Source: Nocardia arthritidis
Lineage (GTDB): Bacteria; Actinomycetota; Actinomycetes; Mycobacteriales; Mycobacteriaceae
Length of the DNA: 64,000 bases
Assembly (NCBI RefSeq): GCF_011801145.1
Contig: NZ_CP046172.1
Coordinates: forward strand, 930,001 to 994,000
Reading direction: 5' to 3'
Shown: piece by piece, positions 42,212 to 49,986 of the stretch
Layout of the letters: each line of letters opens with the position of its first letter
Numbering within the stretch: the stretch's first letter is position 1
Notes under the pieces: generated by a model
What the model was told of the DNA's origin: nothing
What the model saw: only the letters and a program-made list of their open reading frames with translations
Database searches by the model: none
Program-made: the position numbers and the translations under genes

Positions 42212-43755
42212 GACGGCCTCCTGACCGCGAAATCGGTGGTGGAACGGACGAACCGGGACGGAGCCGGTGGCGGCAGCAGCGTCAGCTGCTGACCGGTGGT
42301 GGCGCGGGTGAGCATGCGGTCGATGACGCCGACGTCGACGACCTCGGCGTCCAGTGCTCGGCGGCAGGCATCGTCGACGGCGTCGGCGCCGTGGCGGCGC
42401 ACCAGCCCGAGCAGCCGGTAGACCTGCCGCATCTTCGTCCAGGGCAGTGGATGCTCGAGGACCGCCGCCGCATAGGAACCGACATGAGCGCCGTGATCGA
42501 ATGCTTTGCGTTGCAACGTATTCAGGTCTCGCATCGCATAGGCGGTGAGCTCGCTGGGCAGGTCGGCCGGATCGGTTTGGCGGCGACCGGCTCCGACTCG
42601 GGGGTGGACCTTGATCAACTCGCCACGGAAGTAGAGCTTCACCGTCTGCGAGTCGACGCGGGCGGACAGGCGCTGCCCGACGAGATCACCGGGAATGCTG
42701 TAGAGCGCCTGACAAATCTGAACATGCCGGTCCGGGGCGACCTTCGGGTTCACCCAGGTCGGAATATCGAAGGCAGTGTCGGGCAACGGTTTCAGCTTCG
42801 GGTGCTCGTCGGTGGTGAACACTTCGGCCGGACGTAGTCGCGTGGTGCCATGTATTCTCATTCCCGCGGTCTCCCGGCACCACCGCTGCGCGCGTTCCCG
42901 GCAGTCGGCCAGGTCTCGGAATTGTTCTCCGGCAAAGAAATTCGACCGTGCGTAAGGAACACAGCGTTCGACGCGGGGCTTGTCCTGCGGGCTGCGGATC
43001 CGCGCCGGATCAACCACGAACCCACGAGACTCGGCATATTCGCGGAACGAATCGTTCAACCGGGGATCTGTCGCGTTCGCCCGGTCGACGATGGCTTTCA
43101 TATTGTCCGGGATCGCGACAGCGAACACACCGTCGAAGAACACCCACGCCGCTTCGAATCCGGCGATGACGTCGTTGAGTGTTTCCCGGTAGGTCGGGAA
43201 GACGAACATGTGCCGCGAATACACCGCGGTGAAGATCAGACCCTTCACCACCCGGCGACGGCCCTCGACGTCGGTCAGCAACCCGAGCCGGCCGAAGTCG
43301 ACCTGCACTTCCGCACCGGGTTCGCAGTCGGCCACCCGCACGGTCGTGCGCCGCTTCCCGAACCCCAATTCCGTTGTGGCGTAACGGTTCAACGTCCGAT
43401 ACGACACCACCACGCCACGGCGGGCCAGCAGAATATGAATCTTGGTCAGGGTCAGGCCCTGATCCAGCCATTGTTTGATCTGCTCGGACTGACCGGCGAG
43501 TGTCTCCCACACATCGCTCTTACCGTTCGGTCGAGACCTGCGAACCCCGGCGATCACCGCCGCCAGCAGCTCATCGGTCAACTGCTCCACACCCTCGTCG
43601 CGGTCCACGCCACACGACTGCGCTCGCTCGACATACCGGCGCACCGTCTTGCGGTCAGTGCCCGACAGCCGGGCCACCTCCCGCAAGCCGCGACCCTGCA
43701 GCCATAGCCGCAGCATCTCCCTGATCTCGATCACCGAAACCTCCCGGTAGCTCAT
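42208..43755 (-). CDS. istA: IS21 transposase IstA
   Basis: A 515-residue DDE transposase. It starts with two helix-turn-helix regions (IREMLRLWLQGRGLREVARL, TDRKTVRRYVERA; then LTKIHILLARRGVVVSYRTL). The catalytic core shows Asp in AEVQVDFGRLG, Asp in AIPDNMKAIV and Glu in KPRVERCVPYAR. The C-terminal part includes the beta-barrel-like RLSARVDSQTVKLYFRGELI. It appears complete, so the element may be active. Confidence 0.92.
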   Translation of the reverse strand: MSYREVSVIEIREMLRLWLQGRGLREVARLSGTDRKTVRRYVERAQSCGVDRDEGVEQLTDELLAAVIAGVRRSRPNGKSDVWETLAGQSEQIKQWLDQGLTLTKIHILLARRGVVVSYRTLNRYATTELGFGKRRTTVRVADCEPGAEVQVDFGRLGLLTDVEGRRRVVKGLIFTAVYSRHMFVFPTYRETLNDVIAGFEAAWVFFDGVFAVAIPDNMKAIVDRANATDPRLNDSFREYAESRGFVVDPARIRSPQDKPRVERCVPYARSNFFAGEQFRDLADCRERAQRWCRETAGMRIHGTTRLRPAEVFTTDEHPKLKPLPDTAFDIPTWVNPKVAPDRHVQICQALYSIPGDLVGQRLSARVDSQTVKLYFRGELIKVHPRVGAGRRQTDPADLPSELTAYAMRDLNTLQRKAFDHGAHVGSYAAAVLEHPLPWTKMRQVYRLLGLVRRHGADAVDDACRRALDAEVVDVGVIDRMLTRATTGQQLTLLPPPAPSRFVRSTTDFAVRRPS

Positions 43756-43804
43756 CTGGCCAATACAGCGGCCGAGCGACCGGAAGCCCCGAAGCCACGC
43801 CGGG

Positions 43805-43920
43805 TGGTCCCATAACTGGCAAAACCGCTAGTCAGGTGGTCCCATCAGTGGCAAACAGGGTGGTCCCATACTCATGGCAAAACCGGCTCCGAAGTGGTCC
43901 CTTCCTCCTGGCAGCCGACA
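43805..43920. repeat. Multiple terminal repeats at the right end of the IS21 element
   Basis: Four copies of a GGTCCC(A/T)T....TGGCA pattern occur: near 43806, 43836, 43861 and 43896, with the matching inverted motifs at 41298-41336 on the other end. IS21 transposases bind such repeats. Spacing varies between copies. Confidence 0.75.
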
Positions 43921-43926
43921 ACAGAG

Positions 43927-44092
43927 CGTCGGTGAAACCTGGAATCAGGTGGCGTGGGCCGGATACGGAGTCCAGCAAGCCCACAACGAAGTTCAACAGC
44001 GTGGCGCCGGGATCTACGGCGAAGAACTACTCGCCTGGAGCTGTGGCTGTCGGGAGCAATTTTCTGGTCAGGTGCAAACTATTGCGCCGTGA
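43927..44092 (+). pseudogene. 3' part of the gene split by IS21
   Basis: The frame continues the broken gene: SVGETWNQVAWAGYGVQQAH, then NEVQQRGAGIYGEELLAWSC and GCREQFSGQVQTIAP, stop at 44090. A new ATG at 43874 lies in the element's right end and is in frame, so a 72-residue hybrid starting MAKPAPKWSLPP could be made. A Cys pair (WSCGC) is present. No family recognised. Confidence 0.5.
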
Positions 44093-44145
44093 ACTGATCG
44101 AATTCTATTGGAAGTTGGCGTACGCCTGCACGCCAACTTCCCCTA

Positions 44146-44958
44146 CTAAGCTGCCGCCGAGCTCGGGCCGTCCTCTGGGTCGTCATCGTCCAAAAACTCT
44201 TGTTCGATTTCTCTGAGCCGATCGCAGATCCGCAAGATTTCGTCGCGGCGTTCTTGTTTTCGGAACTCCCAGATCCAAAGATTTATGGCCGCCGTTGAGT
44301 TCTCGCTGAGACAGAACTGAGCGTAGCCGGGACCGCGTTCTACGGTGTGATCTAGCCGCTTCTTCTCTGCTTGTGACTGGACCGCTGGAATACGCGAAGC
44401 CGGCACCACAAGCCGATCCTTGGCAGTAGCTCGTAAACCTACAAGCTCGGCTGCCGCCATCATCGTGGCCCGAATGCTACTGGCACGTTTGGGGGCCAGC
44501 CCAAGTCGAATCAGATCTGATTCGATGCCGGTGTCCTGTGGCAGAGTTTTACCATTGTATTGCTCAAATATCGAGCGGTAGATGGGAACGCTCATCCATA
44601 GGGCTATCAAGGCGTCGGGCCTCTTGTGTTCATCGAACAGGTCGAGGGCGATATCGGTAATGCGCACGCTGCCTGGGCCTCCGGGTTCGAAAACTCCGTA
44701 GATCATGCACGTCGCCATGCGTGATGTGAAAGCACCAGAGTTGGTTGTCTGGCCTACCCGGGCTGCGATCTGGCTCCGCGTGGGATTCAGCCCATCTTTG
44801 TATGCGGCTTCGACGGTTTCCAGCACCGTCGCTAGGCTCACGCGAGGAAGCCCTTTCGCAACGTCTGCTCGTACGCTCGTAGGGCTGGGCTCGGCCGGTT
44901 GTTCTGGCTGCGGCAACGGCTGCTGCTGGGGCTGCTGCTCGTCGTCACCATCGCTCAT
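44146..44958 (-). CDS. Hypothetical protein with possible winged-helix region
   Basis: A 270-residue protein. After a Gln/Pro-rich N-terminus comes ATVLETVEAAYKDGLNPTRSQIAARVG, which looks like a winged-helix DNA-binding unit, then strands and helices and an acidic C-terminus (EIEQEFLDDDDPEDG). The start at ATG 44958 has AGGAGG 5 nt upstream. It stands alone downstream of the IS21 region. It could be a regulator, but no family is recognised. Confidence 0.55.
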   Translation of the reverse strand: MSDGDDEQQPQQQPLPQPEQPAEPSPTSVRADVAKGLPRVSLATVLETVEAAYKDGLNPTRSQIAARVGQTTNSGAFTSRMATCMIYGVFEPGGPGSVRITDIALDLFDEHKRPDALIALWMSVPIYRSIFEQYNGKTLPQDTGIESDLIRLGLAPKRASSIRATMMAAAELVGLRATAKDRLVVPASRIPAVQSQAEKKRLDHTVERGPGYAQFCLSENSTAAINLWIWEFRKQERRDEILRICDRLREIEQEFLDDDDPEDGPSSAAA

Positions 44959-45432
44959 CACTGCCTCCTGAATTCATTGCAAGCTGCTATGACAGGCGGT
45001 GAGCGTAGCCGGATGCGTGCCGAGCGTGGGCAGAATCACGCGATCGCCCCATCGAAATAGGCACATCTCGCGCTAACGCACGCGGCCCATGGGCGTCGCC
45101 TCACGCAACTGTGTAGGTGCACCAACAGAACTGGGGTTCAAGGGTGCCGCCTGGAGCCGTGTTGGTGATCGCGTTCCGGCTCTAGCGGCGCCCTGTCTGT
45201 GGTGGTGGTGTCGATGATGGCGGTCATGCAGGCGGGACCCAGATGCACGATGGTGCGGGTTCAGGCGCTCGAGATCAAGCGCGTGGCGGGGCGGGCGGTC
45301 GGTTGCTGGCCCGCAACAGCTCAAGTGCGGGTGACCGGCTCCAACTGTGTGGATGAGCCGATACTGATGCAGGTGAACCTGCGGGTGGGCCGGACCGGCG
45401 TTGACACGGCCATTACCCGGTGATGACATGCA
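44959..45432. other. Stretch without a recognised gene
   Basis: About 470 bp. Open frames exist on both strands but have poor composition and no good ribosome site, so I call none. The promoter of the 44146-44958 gene should lie at its left side. Confidence 0.35.
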
Positions 45433-45641
45433 ATGGACTACGACGTGTCCCTATTCTCCGACGCCGAGACCGGCGAAGACGCCGTCGTCTATCGTGGCGG
45501 ACCATCGTGTCAACGGTCGTCCGAGAAATCCGGGCGGATGGCCAGTTCTGTTCCGGTTGTGTGGACATCGGTTCTCCGGACCGCTGGCTGCGGTTTCTCC
45601 GGGTAGGACTTGAGGACGGCGTGGGGCGGAGTGCATTGTGA
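45433..45641 (+). pseudogene. Small gene apparently broken by one frameshift
   Basis: From ATG 45433 the frame reads MDYDVSLFSDAETGEDAVVY and is protein-like up to RGG; the neighbouring frame then continues protein-like as TIVSTVVREIRADGQFCSGC, VDIGSPDRWLRFLRVGLEDG and stops at 45641, overlapping the next gene's ATG. One inserted or deleted base near 45500 explains both. The Cys pair FCSGC and the RWL segment suggest a small metal-binding protein. It would have been co-translated with the DUF6283-like gene. Confidence 0.4.
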
Positions 45642-46111
45642 TGGTCGTGTCCGAGGTCCTCGATGCTGATGTCGTCGCCGAAGGCGTGGATGCGATGCAG
45701 TCGCCTGCGTCGCGTCCGTGCGGTTCGTGCCCGTATCGACGTGATGTGCCGAGTGGGGTGTGGCATGCCGAGGAGTACGAGAAGCTGCGTGCCTACGATC
45801 TCGACATTGCTTTGCAGCCGCATGGATTGTTCCAGTGCCATCAGACCGACGCCGACAGTGAGGTGCGACGGCTGTGTGCCGGCTGGGTCGGCTGCCACGG
45901 CGAGCAGCTGCTGGGGCTGCGGTTGGCGCTGGTGAGGGGCCGCATCAGCGAGACCACGTTCCAGGCCGCGGTCGACTATCGATCGCCGGTGCCGCTGTTC
46001 AGCTCCGGCGCCGAAGCCGCCAATCACGGGCAGGCGGATATCGCGCACCCAAGTCCGGAGGCGGTGAAGGCGATCACCAGGATCAGCCGACGCAGATCCG
46101 ACTTGGCGTGA
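45641..46111 (+). CDS. DUF6283-family protein
   Basis: A 156-residue protein with the motif RPCGSCPYRRDVPSGVWHAE and later FQCHQTDADSE and LCAGWVGCHG. The four-plus Cys residues and Cys-His pairs suggest a bound metal or iron-sulfur-like site. DUF6283 proteins occur on actinobacterial phages and plasmids with unknown role. ATG 45641 is used; GTG 45638 is equally placed relative to GGAG at about 45628. Confidence 0.7.
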   Translation: MVVSEVLDADVVAEGVDAMQSPASRPCGSCPYRRDVPSGVWHAEEYEKLRAYDLDIALQPHGLFQCHQTDADSEVRRLCAGWVGCHGEQLLGLRLALVRGRISETTFQAAVDYRSPVPLFSSGAEAANHGQADIAHPSPEAVKAITRISRRRSDLA

Positions 46112-46178
46112 GGGCAACCGGCAGCCCGGTGTCGAGTCGGGCCAAGGGCATCAACCCCATTCCCGGCGAGGCCAGCCG

Positions 46179-46340
46179 GTGGGAATCGCCTTTTGTGAGC
46201 ACCAGGTGCGCGTGATGCAACAAGGCGATCGACTGTGGAGGTGGCCCAAGTTTTGGCACGAGGCCCTCAGAAGCAATCCACTCGAACCAGCGGCCCCAGG
46301 AGCGGTTGAGCAAGTTGCCCGCCGCGTTGTCGTGACCTGA
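46179..46340 (+). CDS. Possible 53-residue protein
   Basis: From GTG 46179, with GAGG about 8 nt upstream, the frame reads MGIAFCEHQVRVMQQGDRLW, then RWPKFWHEALRSNPLEPAAP and a basic tail. The Trp/His-rich character is protein-like. No family recognised; its short length limits confidence. Confidence 0.35.
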   Translation: MGIAFCEHQVRVMQQGDRLWRWPKFWHEALRSNPLEPAAPGAVEQVARRVVVT

Positions 46341-46346
46341 TCCGTT

Positions 46347-46559
46347 CTACGCGGTACCACCTTGCTTGCCGAGTTCGGAGCGCAACTGGGCAATCACGAG
46401 GTCCTGTTCCTTGAGGGCGGCTTTCAGATCGAGGTTCTCGTCTGCCAGCTGTGCTAGCTCTTGCTCCATCAAATCGATGAACGCGTCGACTTCGTCCTTG
46501 TCGTAGCCTCCCGGACCGCTCAGGCGGAACGAGGCGCGGCGCTGCTCGTCATCGGTCAC
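46347..46559 (-). CDS. DivIVA-domain mini-protein
   Basis: A 70-residue protein consisting of one DivIVA unit: the crossed loop ASFRLSGPGGYDKDEVDAFI and then a coiled-coil helix (LMEQELAQLADENLDLKAAL). In actinobacteria DivIVA/Wag31 recognises curved membrane at growing poles. Full Wag31 is over 250 residues, so this is only the targeting and first coil. It may mark the cell pole for the conjugation machine or titrate Wag31; both are inference. Confidence 0.7.
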   Translation of the reverse strand: MTDDEQRRASFRLSGPGGYDKDEVDAFIDLMEQELAQLADENLDLKAALKEQDLVIAQLRSELGKQGGTA

Positions 46560-46581
46560 CCAAGCGATGATATTCGCCGAT

Positions 46582-47259
46582 CTATATCAGGTCCGTATTT
46601 TCGCCCGCTCGATACCCCTCGGTGAACGAGCCGGAGTCGATGGGCGGGTTGTAGGCGCTTCGGCGCAGCGTAGGGAGCGCCTGCTTCTTGGCGATCTCGG
46701 CGCGCTTGGCGTCGGCGGCGAGTGTTCGGGTCTGAAGATCGCTGCCGGTGCGATTGTCGGCTTCAGTCGCGGCCGCCGTTTCGGCTGTACGAAGGCGAGC
46801 CCTGACGCTGAGGCTGAAGCCTTGCATCCAGCTGATCTGGTGGTTGCGGTCGGGTGGGGCGGATGTTGTTGCCTGCCTGAGCATTCGGGTGAGGAGAGGA
46901 CGGTGCAGAAGGCGTACGCGGTCGAGATGGCGTGGGACACCGTAGATTTCGACCGTTGCCGAGTGCTGGCTGTGGAGCCAATATGCCGAAGAGCAGTGCA
47001 AGGCGGACGCTATCCGGGCAAGGAGAATGATCTGTTGGTGTAGGTAGTCGCCGTGCAGTGGGAAGTCTTCACGCACAGCAATGTCGGGGCCGGTCTGGCT
47101 CGGTGGTCGGACGTCGTTGTAGGCGATTCCGTGTTTGGCGAGGAGATGGAACGCGCAGTTTTCGGCGGTCTCGCCTTCCGGAGTTCCGGCGCAGCCTTCC
47201 GCCTTCGCGAGCAGCTTGGCGATGAGGTCGATTGCGTTCTGCTTGCCGGGCTCGGTCAC
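46582..47259 (-). CDS. DUF2786-domain protein
   Basis: A 225-residue protein. The N-terminus has the DUF2786 pattern: IDLIAKLLAKAEGCAGTPEG, ETAENCAFHLLAKHGIAYND. The rest is helical with a middle HCSSAYWLHSQHSATVEIYG strand region and C-terminal GSFTEGYRAG. DUF2786 proteins are common on actinobacterial plasmids and phages with no known activity. GTG 47259 is chosen because GGAGG lies 8 nt upstream; an earlier GTG overlaps that site. Confidence 0.75.
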   Translation of the reverse strand: MTEPGKQNAIDLIAKLLAKAEGCAGTPEGETAENCAFHLLAKHGIAYNDVRPPSQTGPDIAVREDFPLHGDYLHQQIILLARIASALHCSSAYWLHSQHSATVEIYGVPRHLDRVRLLHRPLLTRMLRQATTSAPPDRNHQISWMQGFSLSVRARLRTAETAAATEADNRTGSDLQTRTLAADAKRAEIAKKQALPTLRRSAYNPPIDSGSFTEGYRAGENTDLI

Positions 47260-47282
47260 TGTTACCACCTCCAGTCGTCGGG

Positions 47283-48686
47283 CTAAGCCAGTTTCGCGTC
47301 CTCGACATCGAGATACTTTCTGGCCTGACGGATTACCCGGCCGACGGCGTGCTTGCTGAAGCCGTTGACCCGAATTGCAATGTCCGGGTAGCTAAGCCGC
47401 TCCTCATGGCGGAGGCGGAGTATCTCGCGAACGGCATCGAGATCGCGGCGGCACGCCGGATCTTCCGCGCATACCCTCTGCGCGATGGTCTCCCATCCGA
47501 TGGCAGCATGTGCGGACGGGTGCGGCGATATCGCGTGGCCAGTGGTTTGCCGGTGCGCAGCGATGCGCAGGACGCTATGAGCTTTCTCGTCGTCGGCTGC
47601 GCGGTCGACCTGCTCGAAATCCAGGTCATCCTTGTGGTGTGCAGCGACGGGATCGGTGTGGTGCGCATGACTGCGCATCGCATTCGTTCCTGTGCCGGTA
47701 GCGGTGCGCGCTCTCGGAGTTGGCTGGAATATGAAGTGCTCGGGCGTACTGCTTACTGGTACTGGCTCCATGGCAGGGACTTTCGGGACGTTCACCCTGG
47801 AATCGTTCTCCGCGGTGGGCCATGGGTTCGGCGTCTTGAGGTCGAGCAGTGCGGATGCGCCACGCAGCACAGCGATCTGCTCGATCAGTGCTTCACGATG
47901 GTCCCGGCCAGCAATCCGAACCAGACCGCCGTCCTTCGTAGCGCGCCGCATTGCCGTTCGGAGCCGCGCCTCTGCCCTCCGCATCGTTCGATCGTTCGCG
48001 CCCGCGGTATCGCGGGCGAAGCGTGCGTCGTCGACGGCTAGCGCCACCGCGACCAGCCGTCGCTGAGCGACCGCGTCGGAGGATGTTCGGCCCAGATCTG
48101 GATCGGCCAGGCCCAAGCGAACGAGTATTCGCTCCGGAGTCAAAGTCCAGTTGATTCGCGACCAACGGCCGGTGCGGATACGCCGCTCGAGTGCCATGCT
48201 CCGTTCCCAGCCCCACGCAGCGACGAGTGGTGCGCTGAGCCGGATGAGGAGCGTTCCCGCGTTATCGGCTTCGGTTGCCGACAGAACGGCGCTCAGCGCG
48301 GTCAGCACCCACATTGCGATCCCGTCGACGCTGCTCGGAGCATCGGCGCGCTGTGCTGTGCGAGCACGGAGTGCGCTCGTGACGACCATGATCTCCAGGA
48401 ACGCGAAGAAAGCGATTCGCAGGAAGACGGGCAATTGCAGGGTGTCGCTCATAAAGATCCACATGCCTTGAGCGCTGACGCCAGTGGCGATAGCTGCTGC
48501 CAGCGTCGTGCCAATGTGCTCGCTGGTCCATCCACGGTGGACCGAAATACGAACTATCCGGTGGGCGAGCGCGATGAGCAGGCGGATGGCCGCCAAGAAG
48601 GCAATCGTCATAAGGACGGCTGCGACTGGATGGTTGTCGATTGCTTCGATCAGCGTTTCGTAAATATTGGAGATTTTTGTGGGCAT
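47283..48686 (-). CDS. SpdB/DUF2637-like membrane protein with C-terminal HTH
   Basis: A 467-residue protein. Four hydrophobic helices lie in the first 160 residues (AAVLMTIAFLAAIRLLIAL, IGTTLAAAIATGVSA, LRIAFFAFLEIMVVTSAL, AMWVLTALSAVL), then an Arg-rich linker, a long variable region and a C-terminal helix-turn-helix (SYPDIAIRVNGFSKHAVGRV). This DUF2637-type layout is typical of Spd proteins that help spread transferred plasmids along mycelium in Streptomyces. ATG 48686 has GGAG 8 nt upstream. Confidence 0.7.
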   Translation of the reverse strand: MPTKISNIYETLIEAIDNHPVAAVLMTIAFLAAIRLLIALAHRIVRISVHRGWTSEHIGTTLAAAIATGVSAQGMWIFMSDTLQLPVFLRIAFFAFLEIMVVTSALRARTAQRADAPSSVDGIAMWVLTALSAVLSATEADNAGTLLIRLSAPLVAAWGWERSMALERRIRTGRWSRINWTLTPERILVRLGLADPDLGRTSSDAVAQRRLVAVALAVDDARFARDTAGANDRTMRRAEARLRTAMRRATKDGGLVRIAGRDHREALIEQIAVLRGASALLDLKTPNPWPTAENDSRVNVPKVPAMEPVPVSSTPEHFIFQPTPRARTATGTGTNAMRSHAHHTDPVAAHHKDDLDFEQVDRAADDEKAHSVLRIAAHRQTTGHAISPHPSAHAAIGWETIAQRVCAEDPACRRDLDAVREILRLRHEERLSYPDIAIRVNGFSKHAVGRVIRQARKYLDVEDAKLA

Positions 48687-48737
48687 GACAGAGTCTCCAT
48701 AATTTCGCAACCGCGGCGGGCGGGTAGAGGTGGGTTC

Positions 48738-49235
48738 TCACTCGCGATTCAGATGGTTAAGGTATTTGCGTATTTCGGTGGTGTGCCGATCGCAGTCAGG
48801 AGCGTGGCCGGTCTCTCGGTCATCGGGATGAGAACCTGATTCAGGCCCCCAATCGGTGATCCGGAAGCCGCAGGAGCAACACGTCCAGGAGATCGACGGC
48901 CACGGCATGCCGGGGCGCGGATTGCCTGCGACATAGTCGAACGAGGCTTGTTCCGGCGCCCACTCCCTGTCGAGCCGGAGCGCTCTCGATACCTCGTTCC
49001 ATGACCGGCCCATTCCACGGCTCTCTCGCGTGTAGTCGCTGATCATGCGGTGGAGTTGGAACGTCAGCAGCGTCGCGACTTCGACGCCGAGCAGCGGATC
49101 GACAGGAGCTTCGAGTTGGGCCGATGAGGCGTTGGCCGGCCGAGTGGTTACCGCAGACTCGCCACCGTACCTACGCAGGATTTCGAAGATGATCTTTTGT
49201 AGTGCCTCGCGGGCATCACAGGTCGGAGGGATCAT
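48738..49235 (-). CDS. Hypothetical protein with C-terminal zinc-binding-like motif
   Basis: A 165-residue protein. The N-terminal half is helical (EALQKIIFEILRRYGGES; TLLTFQLHRMISDYTRES). The C-terminal 50 residues carry SWTCCSCGFRITDWGPESG followed by HAPDCDRH, a Cys/His set that could bind zinc. Start at ATG 49235, overlapping the upstream stop and with GGAGGG 5 nt before it. No family recognised. Confidence 0.55.
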   Translation of the reverse strand: MIPPTCDAREALQKIIFEILRRYGGESAVTTRPANASSAQLEAPVDPLLGVEVATLLTFQLHRMISDYTRESRGMGRSWNEVSRALRLDREWAPEQASFDYVAGNPRPGMPWPSISWTCCSCGFRITDWGPESGSHPDDRETGHAPDCDRHTTEIRKYLNHLNRE

Positions 49236-49492
49236 CGCGACCCTCCATTGTTCCGGTGGGTCCAGAGAATTACAGCCAAGCCAATACCGGCAAATGTGGT
49301 GCCGACGAGTGCGATCAGGTTAGTCCTGTGAAGGCGCAACCTAAGCTGTTGCCGAGTTATTATTCGAAGTTCTGGCTCGGTTCTCCCGGGAAGCGATTCG
49401 AGAATTAAATCCCATCCAGCGGCTTCGGCTTCAATAGCTGCCTTCGCCGACCATTGCTCTGGTTTTGGGCATGCTGAATCAAGCGCGGGCAT
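49232..49492 (-). CDS. Small membrane protein
   Basis: An 86-residue protein with soluble N-terminal helices (WSAKAAIEAEAAGWDLILES) and a C-terminal membrane helix (LIALVGTTFAGIGLAVILW) followed by a short basic end. Start at ATG 49492 with GAGGAGG 6 nt upstream. It overlaps the next gene by 4 nt, so the two are co-translated. No family recognised. Confidence 0.55.
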   Translation of the reverse strand: MPALDSACPKPEQWSAKAAIEAEAAGWDLILESLPGRTEPELRIITRQQLRLRLHRTNLIALVGTTFAGIGLAVILWTHRNNGGSR

Positions 49493-49629
49493 GTTGCCCT
49501 CCTCGCGGATTGGGTGTTGTGTCGGTAGGCCGGGGTCGGAGAACTGTCGAACTCTGGACTGACTCCCGGCGCAACTATGTGTAGAAAATTACACACTCAC
49601 TATCCATGAGTGTCAAGCGAACTACACAC

Positions 49630-49833
49630 TTATTGCTCCGGCGTGTTGCCGATCTGGTAGACCCTTTCGCGGGACAGTTGCGCCGCCTCCGCGATTCGTA
49701 CGCGGGATACCTTGGCGTTGAAGGCTGCTCGAATGGCGCGGTCGCGGGCCTCGATCGCCTCGGCGGCCTTGCGTGCCGACTCTCGTACGGCGGCGAGCAG
49801 TCGCTGCTCCTCGGGCGATTCGGGCACAGCCAC
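49630..49833 (-). CDS. Small helix-turn-helix protein
   Basis: A 67-residue protein: an N-terminal Ala/Glu/Arg helix (EQRLLAAVRESARKAAEAIE) and a resolvase/sigma-like HTH near the end (VSRVRIAEAAQLSRERVYQI). It starts at GTG 49833. Such mini-HTH proteins are common in Nocardia and may act as local regulators. It is followed downstream by AT-rich DNA and precedes the small membrane protein gene on the same strand. Confidence 0.6.
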   Translation of the reverse strand: MAVPESPEEQRLLAAVRESARKAAEAIEARDRAIRAAFNAKVSRVRIAEAAQLSRERVYQIGNTPEQ

Positions 49834-49936
49834 CGATGGTAGTGGGTGGACGGGGCGTGGCGGAGGTGCGGGTTTACGCGTGTGGTGCTGCCGCCGAATT
49901 GCCGTTTGCTGTGCGGATGCTGCTTGAAAAACTCAC

Positions 49937-49962
49937 CGGCGTGTCGGTGAAGCGACACGCCG
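49937..49962. terminator. Perfect 10-bp stem-loop beside the ISAs1 element
   Basis: CGGCGTGTCG (49937-49946) pairs exactly with CGACACGCCG (49953-49962) around a GTGAAG loop. There is no T-run, so it could be a factor-type terminator or a structural site. It lies 25 bp left of the insertion element. Confidence 0.4.
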
Positions 49963-49986
49963 AGAGGGGTGTTCCGAAGCCATCGT

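Larger units (their letters stand above)
41290..43920 (-). mobile_element. IS21-family insertion sequence (2631 bp)
   Basis: The ends read TGTCG(C/G)CTGCCAG in inverted orientation, and inside each end lie repeated GGGACC...GCCAT(G)AG motifs, as is usual for IS21 multiple terminal repeats. A 6-bp target duplication ACAGAG flanks it (41284-41289 and 43921-43926). It holds overlapping istA and istB on the minus strand, both apparently intact. Confidence 0.9.

Noticed and set aside
43805..43920. Repeated GGTCCC...TGGCA units considered as a CRISPR-like array
   Set aside because: Only about four irregularly spaced copies lie at the IS21 end, matching that family's terminal repeats, with no cas genes.
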